A stretch of 64,000 bases of DNA, taken from the NCBI RefSeq assembly GCF_000006565.2, contig NC_031473.1:620001-684000 (forward strand), in the 5' to 3' direction. The DNA is from Toxoplasma gondii ME49. Lineage: Eukaryota; Apicomplexa; Conoidasida; Eucoccidiorida; Sarcocystidae. Positions 11,801 through 23,213 of the stretch are shown here, in pieces (positions within the stretch are counted from its first letter, which is position 1; each line of letters starts with the position of its first letter). The notes under the pieces were generated by a model that saw only the letters and a program-made list of their open reading frames with translations, ran no database searches and was not told the origin of the DNA. A program made the position numbers and the translations under genes.

Positions 11801-14800
11801 TCTCGTCGGGGCCCGAGCCGGGAGACAGAAGGCCAAAGGGCTTGACGGCGCCCCGGTCCCCGACCGCCGCGTCCGTGGGCGAGACGGAAGGGAAGCCGAA
11901 GGCCGGCGGCGAGGCTGAACGCGAGGCGAGAGGCCCAGATCCAGAAGCCCCCGATCCCTTTTTCGTTTCTTCTGTCGGCAACGTTAAGTCGAGAAACTGG
12001 TGCTTGGCGCTTATCATCGCTTCCTTCGTGAAACTGAAAAACGCACGCATCAAGGGAACACACAACTGCGTCAAACGTACACACAGGAGTCAAGCAGGTA
12101 CAGAACCTCGTGAAAGCAATCGTCCGGGTGCGCACCACAGGGGAGGCGTGGTGATGAATTAAAGTTCGACACCAGCTCCTTGGCCACAATTAGACTCGCC
12201 AACCAGCTTCGGTTTCAGTGATGGACAGAACGGGAAGCGAGGTCTGAACTGGTCGTCGCCACGGAAAAAAGAAAGCAGCAGCATGCAAAGAGGGAGGACA
12301 GCTGGAGTCGATTCTCTGCTCTCGAGTCGAAGAGATGGTTTCGGCGTTCGTTTCTGAAGGTGAGTCAAGTTGCTTTGTTCAAGATCCCAGGCGTCATAAA
12401 GGAGTCAGGGTAAACAATGAATCCGAAGCGCTCGATTATGATTTCAACGCCTAGAAGATTCCATTCACGGAAGACAGAAACAGATGCGAATTCTAGCCGG
12501 GAAGCTTGAGGGTTCCGGAGCAAACAGCCAAAGCCACCGCACGCGGAGGAGGCTCGCTGTCGGAAGCTTCGTTTGAAACGTGGATGTTTTCTAAAAACAG
12601 CAGTGTTGTTTAAAGACTCCGTGGTACTTCCCACGACGTTCTGTCGAGAAACGAGGAGACAGACAGGCTGAAAAGACGCAGTTCGCAGTAAAGGCCCTCG
12701 CGTCAGGTTGTCTTCTGCGCACCTGTCTTTGTCGCTGCCCAAGTAGTGGAGATAGAAGCAGTCAGGATTTTGACATTTTATCCCCTTGAGGAAATACGAG
12801 CAATACCTGAGGAGAAAGAAATTCGAGAAAGAAATTCGAGAAAGAAATTCGAGGCGAACGAACAATCAAAACGAAACCATAGACGTCGGCAAAGAAATGA
12901 AGAAGTCGAGATAACGACCTGGAAGAACAAACTGTCTACAAAAAAACGAACTTCATCTCATGTGCCAAGACGGCAAACGTGACGGCATATCCATTTGCAT
13001 TTACAAATTGATTTATGGATGTAGATAGAGGCGAGGTAAATATAGAGACATGGATACAATCGCTGGATAGATGCTTTAAATAGACACATAGAGAGATACA
13101 GAGAGATATAGATAAGAATAGATGGATACAAACAGATACATACAGATAGGCAGACACAGGTATATAGAGAGTAGATAGGCAGATAGATATACATATATAC
13201 AGGTCAAGAGCGACAGCTGGCTAGACAGACAGAGCTCTTGTGAGCGAAATACGGAGGAAGAGAGCAAGCTCGATAGATGGGCAGAGAAAGATGGATGAAT
13301 CTCTATTTCCATATTCAAGTCTTCACAGAGATCGGTGCGAAACAAAAAAGCACGAAGCAGCAGGCTTGACAACCTTTTCCATCAACTCCTGGGAGCAAAA
13401 CGCCAATCCCTCAAGCAAGATATAAAGGCGGTAAATGCGCGTACTTGGTTGTTCCAAAGGACGCCTTGAGAGTTCTCCCCTCGTAGACAGCCCCATCGAT
13501 GGACTGAATCGCCGCGATGGCTTCGGGGACTGTGGAGTACGTCACGTACACGGCGTAAGAAGGTCCACCCCAGGCGCTGAAAAACAACGAGAACGGAGAA
13601 CAAGAAGTATGAGACAGAGACAGCCCCCCCCCGACGAAACAGGATACACAGGAATGGAAGCTGCAGAGAGCGACGCCGCAGAATCGGAAAGGGAACATGA
13701 GACACGACCATAAAAGCCACAAACTGCAATCTGACAAGACAGCACAGAAGCTGAGACGCACGACCCTCCAAACCCAAGTGTCTCCTCGAGTCCTCTGGAG
13801 TGAACGAAAATCCGAAGGAATTCACGGAAAGACAGGCCGAAGAGAAGAGAGAGGACTGAGGAAAAAACAATGTGGGGGAAGAAGAGAGAACCATGAAGAG
13901 GCCTCTCACCTGTTGTAGCCTTGCGCTTTGTTGATGACGATGTGGAGGACCTTGCCGTACTGTCCGAAGAACTCTGTGCGTTTCAAAATCTGATCCATAC
14001 AAGAGACAGCCGAGCAACAACCGGCACACTGACTTGCATGCAAACATCGACAAAATCAGAAACCTCGCCAGGCCTCTTTGGTTCGTGCGTAATTCTCAAG
14101 GCCCCAGTCCCGTTCTTTCCTTTCCTTCTCCATTTCGTTCTGCATGCTACGTTTCATCTTTCTCACAGCTTCGCTTCTTCTCTGCACCATCCACCCGACA
14201 TCCTACGCGCCACCCCGGTCTCTCAGCAAGCAATGCAGACACGGAAATTTCGCTGCTGTGTTCGTGAACCTTCGTTCTCTTTCCGCTCCGAGACCAATTC
14301 GTGACTCGCGCGTCTTTCCTCCTCCTGCCCTTTCCTCTCTTCCTCCGTCTTCTCTCTCCTTCTGTCTTGCTCTCTCCTTCTGTCTTGCTCTCTCCTTCTG
14401 TCTTGCTCTCTCCCTGTTTTCTCTCGCCCCCTCCATGCGCTCTCCTCTTCCGTCTCTTACCTCTTTCTTCGCGATACTGGATGGAATGCCGATGACATAG
14501 ACCAGACTGCGTTGAATGACGCGCACATCTTTCAGAGCCGCAGCGGCCGCGGGGCTTCCGACGCCTGGGCGCTCAGCGTTGCTGGAGGCGGCCTTGGCGC
14601 CGGAGGCGCCTGCGCCCCCAGTCCCCGAGCCCGTCGCCGCGGCGTGAGAAGCTTGGCTCGACGTCGAAGGCGACGCCAGAGAGGCATGGCCTGGGGACGC
14701 CCATGCAGAAGTCGAAGAGCTCCCCGACGCGCCTGTGCGACTCGCCTGCGTCGCAGCGCTGTGTGATGCGTGAGGAGGCAAAGAAGAAAACGAAGACGGC

Positions 14801-16761
14801 AACAAAGGCAGGTTCTGCGCCTGATGTGAGGCCTGCTTATCGCGACCTCGCTGACGCGCCGCCAACCGCTTTCCTCTGAAGAAGAAAAAGGAGGGGAAGA
14901 AGAGAGAACGTCACTTCATGTGTGTTCGCAGTTCCGAGAGATCTCAACGGCTCGATTTTCCGCAAAACGTGGAATCGCTTTTCTCTGGGAGTGACTTGGG
15001 CCTCCTCTACGTCCAAAAAACATGAGGAAGCCGCTCTGCGAGGTTAGCGACTTTCTCGGGATCTTCAGCGTTTCTTCAGACCCCGTTTCGCCTCCCTTTA
15101 CAGCGGCTTCGGCTCCACCTAAAAGCACGGTGGTTTTCGACAGTGCTGGCGCTACGGCGAGCGATTCCACACGGCAGCACAGGCTCCGTTTACGCGTTAA
15201 ACATTTCCTCTTGTCTGTCTCTTGAATCTTCACTGAGTTCGCATTTCTCTGGGCTTACTCGCTGACGCGCTCCTCATTGAATTTGAACTTTTTCTCGTCG
15301 TACTCCCGGCGACACGCGGGGCACTTGTTCCCCAGTCTCTCCCGAATGTGGTGGAGACACCAGAGACACAGCTGCGAAGCAAGCAGCGACAGAAAACGGC
15401 AACGATTCACCGCGCGCGCCCTCCGCAGCTTCAAACGACATGTCTTCCTCGAGAAAAACAGACGAAGGACGTCTCTCCAAATCCATCAACAGACCTTTAT
15501 GTAGCACTGCATCCATGTGATCATAGATATATACAGATACACGCAGATGCGCATGCACGCAGATGCGCATGCACGCACAGAGAGACACACATAGGTAAAG
15601 GTACAGTTACCGCTGAGTCTTTGATTTCTTGTTTCTCCTGGGGAGTTCTCCTGTCAAAACCTCTCGCCCAAGAAACCTTCGTGACATCCCGCCGTGACTA
15701 GTCGTTGACCTGTCGCTTGCGTTCCTCCTGCATTCGCGTCTGGAACTGCGTCAGCCCCCTTTCTCCCTCCCGTGCCTCTTGTTCCCTGGCCCCCCGAGTT
15801 CGGCTCCCGTCACCTCCACATGTGTGCAGTGTACCTGGTAGCCGCATTCACACGGGAAGAGGCCGCGATCTGTTTCGTCCATGTCTTCTAAACAGAGTGG
15901 ACAAGTTTCCGCTTCTTCGCGTTCTTCTTCTACGCCGACGGGTGTGCCCCGCGATGAGCCAGCGGCTCCCCAGGCGACGTTGCTGCTCGCAGGTCGCGAG
16001 GCAGTCTCTGCAGGTTCCTCCCTTCCTCGAGATCGCTTCGACTCCGTTCGCTGACTCGCAGGTGTCGCGACACTCCCACGACCCGGGCGCGCTTTCTTCG
16101 GCGAGCTTTCGTCCTCAGAAGTCGTGCGATGGGCATCTTCTTCACTCTTCATCGCGGAGACGTCGGAGGTGGAGCTGGCTCTCTTGCGGCTGCCCGTCTC
16201 ATTCGGGCCTTTCTTCTTCTTCCGGTCCTTGGCGGCCTTGTCGTCCCCCCGGTTCTCCTCTTCTCGCTGTGCACCCTTCTCGCCCTTGCCGCCCGTCGGC
16301 TGGCTCCGGACCTCCTCCTTCTTCTTCTCGGGTCTCTTCTCCTCCGTTTTCGCGCCTTTCCTCGCGCCGCCGCGCCTCTCCCCGCTCGCAGATCTCCGCG
16401 ACGAAGAAGCAGACCCTACGGCCTCTTCGCGAGCACTCATGCTGCTGCTTCTCTTTGCACCACTCTTCGCTCCCCCGCCCTTGCTCTCGCACTTGCTGTC
16501 CCCGTCGCGAGGCCCTCCAGGGGATCCGGCCTCCTCGGCGCTGCCCCGCCGGCCCTTCGGGACTGCGCCAGCCGAGGCAGCCGGGGCAGCCGAGGCAGCC
16601 GGGGCAGCCGGGGCAACCTTCTTCTTGGCGCCCGAACATGCCTTGCCAGATCCATCTTCGTTCGCCGCAGTCGGCGAGACCAAACTCGGAGACGAGGGCG
16701 AGTTGCCAAGGTGGCGGCTCGGGTCTTCTCGGGCGCCTCGCCCCTTGCGCGTCGCTCGCAT
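5857..16761 (-). CDS. NOT4: CCR4-NOT complex subunit 4 (NOT4), RING-type E3 ubiquitin ligase
   Basis: NOT4 is the ubiquitin-ligase subunit associated with CCR4-NOT in the cytoplasm, acting in mRNA decay and in ubiquitination on stalled ribosomes (family knowledge). Minus-strand exons: 15835-16761, 15259-15371, 14461-14875, 13910-13989, 13445-13576, 12723-12806, 11769-12033 and 5857-11364; about 2507 residues, all phases agreeing. The C4C4 RING is split by intron 1: CPLC and CEC around residues 287-306, then LCLWC and CPAC in exon 2. The RRM lies at about 467-555 (VYVIGI, ILKRTEFFGQYGKV, AVYVTY, TLKASFGTTK). A C3H1 finger follows (YCSYF, then C-x8-C-x4-C-x3-H, residues 558-576), then SFTKEAM as in human CNOT4. 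This order is diagnostic. Oddities are a 286-residue Ala/Lys/Ser-rich extension before the RING and a disordered tail of about 1835 residues in one exon. The start is the first ATG of the open frame; an upstream coding exon cannot be excluded. Confidence 0.93.
13015..13205. repeat. GATA/GACA-rich simple-sequence tract in a NOT4 intron
   Basis: Degenerate GATA, GACA and ACATA units fill part of the intron between the RRM exon (13445-13576) and the zinc-finger exon (12723-12806). No coding frame is apparent. Confidence 0.8.
14353..14406. repeat. Three tandem copies of an 18-bp CT-rich unit
   Basis: The unit tctctccttctgtcttgc occurs three times head to tail inside the NOT4 intron between the exons at 14461-14875 and 13910-13989. 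On the coding (minus) strand it is purine-rich. It is a minisatellite-like array with no obvious function. Confidence 0.9.
16567..16616. repeat. In-frame GC-rich codon repeat in the NOT4 N-terminus
   Basis: Repeated gcagccg(a/g)g units within exon 1 encode an Ala/Pro/Ser run (AAPAASAAPAASAGA). The units keep the frame, so array length could vary between strains without disrupting the protein. It belongs to the disordered extension before the RING. Confidence 0.75.
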
Positions 16762-19700
16762 GCTCCCGAGACACCCGCGTAACAGGAGCTAGGCCACAGT
16801 CGCTGTAGATGCTTCTGAGTGGAAGAGGACGGACAGAACCGAGACGAAAGGGCGGGTGTGGAGACTCCTGGAAGCTGCGAGAAGAGATGCGAGACGCGGC
16901 CTTGCGAACTCAAGGTGGAGACAGCGGCCGGAGTTTCAAAGCCGGGAAGACGCGAAGACTGGTCTCGCGAGGCGACCAGCGCAGGGGCGCAGGGGCGCGT
17001 GCGAGCGGCGAGGGGCGGCAAACAGCTCTGTGTGTGCCGGGGAAAAAGTCCGGAGGCGGTTCCAGGAGAAATCTAGCGGGGACGGAAAACGAGGTCAGAA
17101 CCCCTAAAGTTTGAGAATGAAGGGCACTTGACAGAGACGCGGGAAAACGATTCGAAGGAGGCGCTGAGTCCTCGGAAGGGAGCGAGGCTAGGCGAGCAGA
17201 GGGATCGGAAAAAATTGACACACAAGATCGAATCGCAGCCAAAGTCGAGAACTTTCGAGCGTGCAACTGGACGCCAGAGTCGCAAAGCAAGCACCTGAGA
17301 AACGATATCACATGGAAGACAAACGCTCAGCAAGGGGACAGCCGAGTGTGAGAAGTCGAGGGAGAGGCGTCAGGTCGCCAGCGGGACCGAGAGACAGCAA
17401 GCCTCTGGCCTGGGAGGAGACTGGAAAGGGGCGACTGCGCGAGGAAAAAAACGCGAACAAGAGCCACAGAGAAACGAGGATGATGAACGTCTCCCCGCAA
17501 CTGCGACGAGCTCTGGAAAAGGGACAAGCAGACGAGCCAAGAAAACCGTTCGTTGACTGAGAAAACGCACAGACTGTCAAGAGGGAAAACGAAATCCCGC
17601 ATAGGGAGCGACACGGAGGGAGTGCGCAGTAGGAGAGGACCTTAGATGAGCAAGGAGAGACAGAAGACAAGACAAGTGAACAGAGACAAGATAAGGCTTC
17701 CTTTACAGCAACACCAGCCTGGTGATTTCTTGCCATTCTGTTGACGTAGAGAGGGGGGCGTTCTGTGTTGAACTGCGTGCAGTTGACGCGTCTGAAGCAA
17801 AGCTTGCACAGAAAAACTGAGTCTCTCCCATGCCATCTCGCAGCCAATTTCCCCTGCCCCGTTCGTGGCAAACACGGACGCCCCGAAAAAAAAAACTAAG
17901 CTTATCGGAAACACGAGAGCCTCAGACCCGGACTGCGCATACGCCAGCCCGCGGTAAGAGAGGACAACTCAAAGCGAGGCGAATCGCCGACCCGCTGCTG
18001 GCCCTCGAAGTGCGAAGCATGTTGTTGTCACCCATCGTCGAGTATACGTTTTCGTGTTGAATTCAAAACGCCTTCTCACGCGCTCCAGCAACATGTGAAA
18101 CAAACACACGCGCTGCGAGCAGAACACACAACAGAACGGGGCAAAACATCGAAGGCGAATGACGCGAAACTTCAAAGGGTGAGGTTGAAGTGGAACTGCC
18201 ACCCTCCACGGCTCGAGAAGAAACGACTCAGAGGCTTAGGGAACGACAGCAACAGGAAACATAAAGGCCTGCCATGTGTCTAGACCGCGTCCGTTATTCA
18301 GACTGCGCGACGGCACAGCCCACTACGCCGCGGTAACGAGTCGGTTGGTACGTTCGTGGCTGCAAAAAGCTTTGCGGGCGGACGCATAGAACACACGCGA
18401 CACGGCAGATAGAATTAATGTCGTGTGAGAAACTGTAACTTCCTGTCTATTACCGGGAAGGCTGCCTGCGACAACGTGAGGACAGTGAGCAGCCACGAAG
18501 TCGACTGCATGCGTGCTGTATGTACGCCGCAAGCCCCGTTCTGTGGAAGGCGCGGCTTCTGCCTTTCGACGCAGTTTCTCAGTTGTAGACACCGGAGAGC
18601 CTATTCGAAGGAGGGGCTTTTCCACGAGTTTATAGTCAGCTGCAATTTGAGGAAAGCGCGACGTGACGGTATCCTTTACCTTCTCCGGGGTGCTCGTCCG
18701 AAGGCACCACCATCTGATCCGAACACGGCAGCCGACGGAGATGGGGGGACGGAAAAGTGGAGGCTTGCGAAGACGGTGACCACTTATTTGACGAATTGTA
18801 TCAGGTTTCTGCTTGAGCAATTTATATCGGCAGTTGGAGACTTGAAGGGGTGGAAAATATGTGGAGGGACGGGCAGGCAAATGAGGGGAAAAGCCGATGT
18901 CCGGCAACAAACGAACAGTCGTGATTCGCAGAGACGAAAGAATCAGTAAGACCGTAGGAAAAATTAGGAAGTTCACCCAAGCATAGATGACACACAAAAA
19001 GCAGGGATATGGTCACGAGTGAGCGAAAAAGGAAAACGGAACAGTCGAAAAACAGCAGCAAAAGGATCCGCTGCGTCGCGCGCGTGCGTGTTTTTCGATC
19101 CCCCCCGGCAAGCGCCACCCCAAGCACTTTACTCGTGCCGTGTCTCCTCTCGGCACACAGAAGGGAACCTGCGAGAAAGGAAACTCCCGAACGCTCCAAG
19201 GGGGGACTACAATTCTAAGAGTAGATTTCCTTCGGTCTGAAGGCGTATATCACGCTGCTAGTTCCTGGAAGAAGAGGATGCAAAAGCCGGTTTGAAACAA
19301 CCCCCCTTCCGTTTGAGAGGAAAAGAACAAGCGCGCGCAATAGCAGTTGGGTCTCGCCGAAAAGCAAGTCACAAAAGTTCCTCGACGAAAACGGGAAAAA
19401 GGGGGGGGGTTTTGTCAGAAGCGCGGTCGCGCATTCTTGTATACAGCCGGTGGCTCTCAGTCTATTGTATTGTGTGGAGACTGTGAGGAGCGGAAAACGG
19501 AATGTTTCTGGACTTTCTAAAGCAACAAAAAAGCCGCTGGGGTGACGACGAAACAAAAGACCACACCCATGTTCTCAGTCGCCCCTTTCTAACAAGTCCC
19601 CGTCCATTCACGTGCTGAGTCGTTCCACTTCCGTCCAGGGATATCTGTGTGTCTGTTAGGTATGCTCCTTGCATGAAATCGTAGTCATCTGAATCGAGGC

Positions 19701-22700
19701 AATGGGCCGGAGTCTCTGCCGCACGACGCTGCACGAACAGCACATTGAATGAGACGTGCTAACGTAGAAACATTTAGCATTGGTTTTGGAACAGACGGGT
19801 AAGAAGCGAAAGTGATCCTCTTCACCATATCACGCATTGAGTGTTCTGAGCAACACCTCAGCAGCATGTGGAAAGAAGAGCACTCATGTCTCCTGACCTC
19901 CAGACCGGTACTGTTTTAGTAAAACTCGTTGAGACCAGAGTAGTTTTTCTTACCATTGGGGGCTCGTTCGTCTTTTGAAACCAGGCTCATTCCTTAGAAA
20001 GTGGTTATGTAGATCTGCTACCATGCGAAACGGACAGGGGGATGGAAAAGGGGACTGTGTAGAACCGGTAGGTCGACTGACATCTGACACTAAACACATT
20101 TCTGTCGTCATTCTGCCAGCCATGAGGCCGACAGAGGTGTGGTCATCATGAAGGAAAACAAAACTTTTCTGGTTCGCTTTTTGACTTACATCGCGCCCTC
20201 ATTTCCCGTCAAAGCGTGAGCCCGCCGGTCTGCTCATTCGCTTCGTGGCAGCCCCTGTCCTAACAATGAGACTGAAACGGCAAGCAAAAGTACGAGGGCT
20301 CATAAAAGATTTACTAAACCGAAAACGCGGTGAGCTTCGATTACTCAAGCCACGTACATTCGTATATCACGAACCGCAGAAGCAGCTGGAGAGTGATGCC
20401 TTGTAGAAGCAGCTTCGAACGAATAGAATTTCATTGTACATTTGTTTCTCTTAAACACACCGGAGTGTTTCGGAAACCACGAATAGGCATCAAATGGGGT
20501 GATAAAATTAATCCGGAGGACTGGAACTTACTCAGGCATATGTCGATAACGTGTACGCTTAAATCACTGGGCTACCTTTTCCACTAAAGGAGATATTCTC
20601 TGTAGCCGGCCTTTGCATTCTCGCCGTCTCCGCCGAGACTCTATCTCATATAATGGCTTTTCACCGAACAGAGAGGTCAGACTGTGGTCTCTGTTCTAGA
20701 ATGATACAACGACGCTGGAAAGGCAAACCACCAGTAATGCCTGCTTGGTTTTCATGGCGGAGTACTGATGAGTCAGCTAGATCTGGATGGCGCAGCACGC
20801 GCCCGACGGAATGGATTTTCATGCGTCTACAGTTTCAAAAAGATATGACGCAGTGCTCGCTGCCTCTGAATTTCGAATATTCTGATGCGGCTATCTACGC
20901 CGTCAGCCGCGTCACACCACAAGCTCCAGCATAAATAGCGTTTGCAAGGCCCCTCCCTCATACAGGGATCCCCCTTGAGGAAAAACATAGGGACATTCCT
21001 GCGTCTATTGCGTTGGTCTGGGCTTTGCTAGACTACCTGATTCACAAATGTTTGTGAAATGAACCGACAACGCTGCTGCAAAGACTGAGAAAAGCCGTTT
21101 TAAGCGGTCATTCAATATGCTCAAGGAACGTGCGTATTAAATGTCGGGAAGAGTGGAATGTGACCAACTACCGTATACACAAGGCTAACCGTGACGAGGG
21201 GCTTCCGCCACTAACACAAAAAACGACAACTGCCTCCTTTAGTGTTCAAATAACAACCACATTCCGACAACGACTCATGAAAACCCTTCTCATACGCAAA
21301 CCATAAGCTAATTAGTGGGCCAGAGTCCTGTGTAAGCGGACTCTCAAGAGAATCCCTACAGATACTTAATGGGTAGCTGCATGTGCTAGTTTCTATTCGA
21401 GTCCGAGAAAACTCACAAGGAAATAGTTGCGACTCAGTTGTACTGATGAGATGATTCGTTTGGTCGCAGTGGCCTCTTGTAACAATCGTTCGACGCTATA
21501 GTCGAGTACGGGGTGGTGACTGTCGCACAGGCGTGCGAGCCTTCAGGGAAAACCGTACGCGGTGCTCTCTATGCCAGTCAGAAGTAAACCCAGGAAGATT
21601 GGTGTTACCACCGGAAAGCATCTCGAATTGTTTCATTGTTTTAGGACTCAGAAACCACTTCTTCGGCTTCGGCCTCAGCCGTTCTACCAAACTACTGGTA
21701 CACAAACAACTCTAACCGTTTCGCCTGCACCTACAAGCACAGCTGCGCGTCAGCTCTTCTGTAGATTCATTAACTGAATCCTGGATTCTCCGGTCAGTGT
21801 GTACGTTTCTATGTCGTTTTGTCCAGCGCAACGTTGAAGACTACCACTATTGGTTGCCACAGAATCAGAACACTTGGGATGAAAAAAGTGATACCATGAT
21901 AAAAATCACTTTCGTTGTCATCTCGGCTGCCCCCGAACCGTGGGAGGGCACCCCTGAACTACAATTCTAGTGGTACACCCTTTCGTATAACAACTGAAAA
22001 AAAAACACCAGACTGGATCGCGTGCCTCTTGGCTTTTGTGCGCTGATTGTCCCAGTTGCCTATGTTGCTGTGTGAAATCATCTGGTTGACGTTCACGAAG
22101 TTGTCACGAATAGTTCACCAACAGACACGAGCTCCGGTTGCCAGATGCAGAATTCTACAAGTTATTACCACAGTTTAATCGACACAACATCAAACACGGA
22201 TAAGACTTTCTGCGATCTGAACGTGTGTGTATACGAAGCGTGCGACTGCCCAGTATGTGAACATGAACACAGCAGCCCCTGGAACAGCACGACGGCCACT
22301 ATCCGTTTACACCAAACCATAATAATGCAGGAAGAGGTTGCTGTTACCGACGTATTCCCGTCTTTCAGTCCTTTCCCATTAGGTCTGCGATGCGCCTTTG
22401 ATATAATAAAGCCCCGATAGAACGCACATTTCGATTTCCCTCTGGAACGCACACCCCTGAAAAACACGCAAAAATTCGTTGGTTGACAAGCGCGTTACAC
22501 ACATGTTCGAAAAAGATTAAACATGGAGATTCTGCATTCTGCAGCTCGCCTGAGCAATAGCAGCCCGCACCACGAATCAATGAGTAGAACAAAGTCTCTG
22601 AAGACGAAGACTACCCGAGACAAAGCGGTAAAAAAGGACCAAGGGTTCGTTCTGAAAGTGACACGGACCAAAATTGCAGCTCAAGATTCCAACGGATGCC

Positions 22701-23213
22701 AAAAAGCGAAAGTAAGACCCACTACCTTGCGACACGCGACTGAGTCCTGGGTCTCTTAAAAATGTACAGTCAGAAGAGGGCCGAAAAAACGCATCTACGA
22801 AGAATCACTCAGCCACACAAATCATGAAAATCCCTGTTTGGCGCGAACCCCCTGCGGTTCACGCCATCACACGGTGTACCTTCCAAAAGGCGCTCGTTTC
22901 CCTGTGTTTTTGAAAAGGGTATTGAACAGCGAAAGTATACAAGTGACGATGGTACGTCGCCGAAACTGCAGGGTCATTTCCGCTTCGCAGCATCTCCAGA
23001 TTCACAGCTTTACGCTCCTCGACACATCGACATTCATGCACTCGGCGCTGGGTGTCACTGAAGGCCTCCCCTGCCCGATGTTTCGAAAACATCGCAAATA
23101 ATGGATACAGCCTCTCTCTTTTCCCCACACACCCTCTGCATCTGTGGCCGTCATCCCTCTCATTTTTTACCGGTTTTTCCGACTCGATTCCGATCCACCA
23201 AAACCAACGTTCC
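16762..23213. other. Long intergenic stretch (NOT4 leader side and 3' side of the DFD kinase)
   Basis: This is 6.4 kb between the NOT4 start and the stop of the kinase gene, both on the minus strand. About 16.8-18.2 kb is purine-rich on the plus strand, that is CT-rich in the NOT4 sense, as expected of an unusually long 5' leader. From about 19 to 22.8 kb the DNA is of mixed composition, without repeats and with short ORFs only. A 224-codon minus-strand frame at 18323-18997 overlaps a 174-codon plus-strand frame at 18425-18949; neither shows a recognisable domain or convincing splice partners. I support no gene here. A non-coding transcript is possible but cannot be seen from sequence. Confidence 0.6.

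Noticed and set aside
18323..18997. 224-codon minus-strand frame in the NOT4-kinase gap
   Set aside because: It is matched by a 174-codon frame on the opposite strand, has no domain and no clear splice partners; too weak to call a gene.
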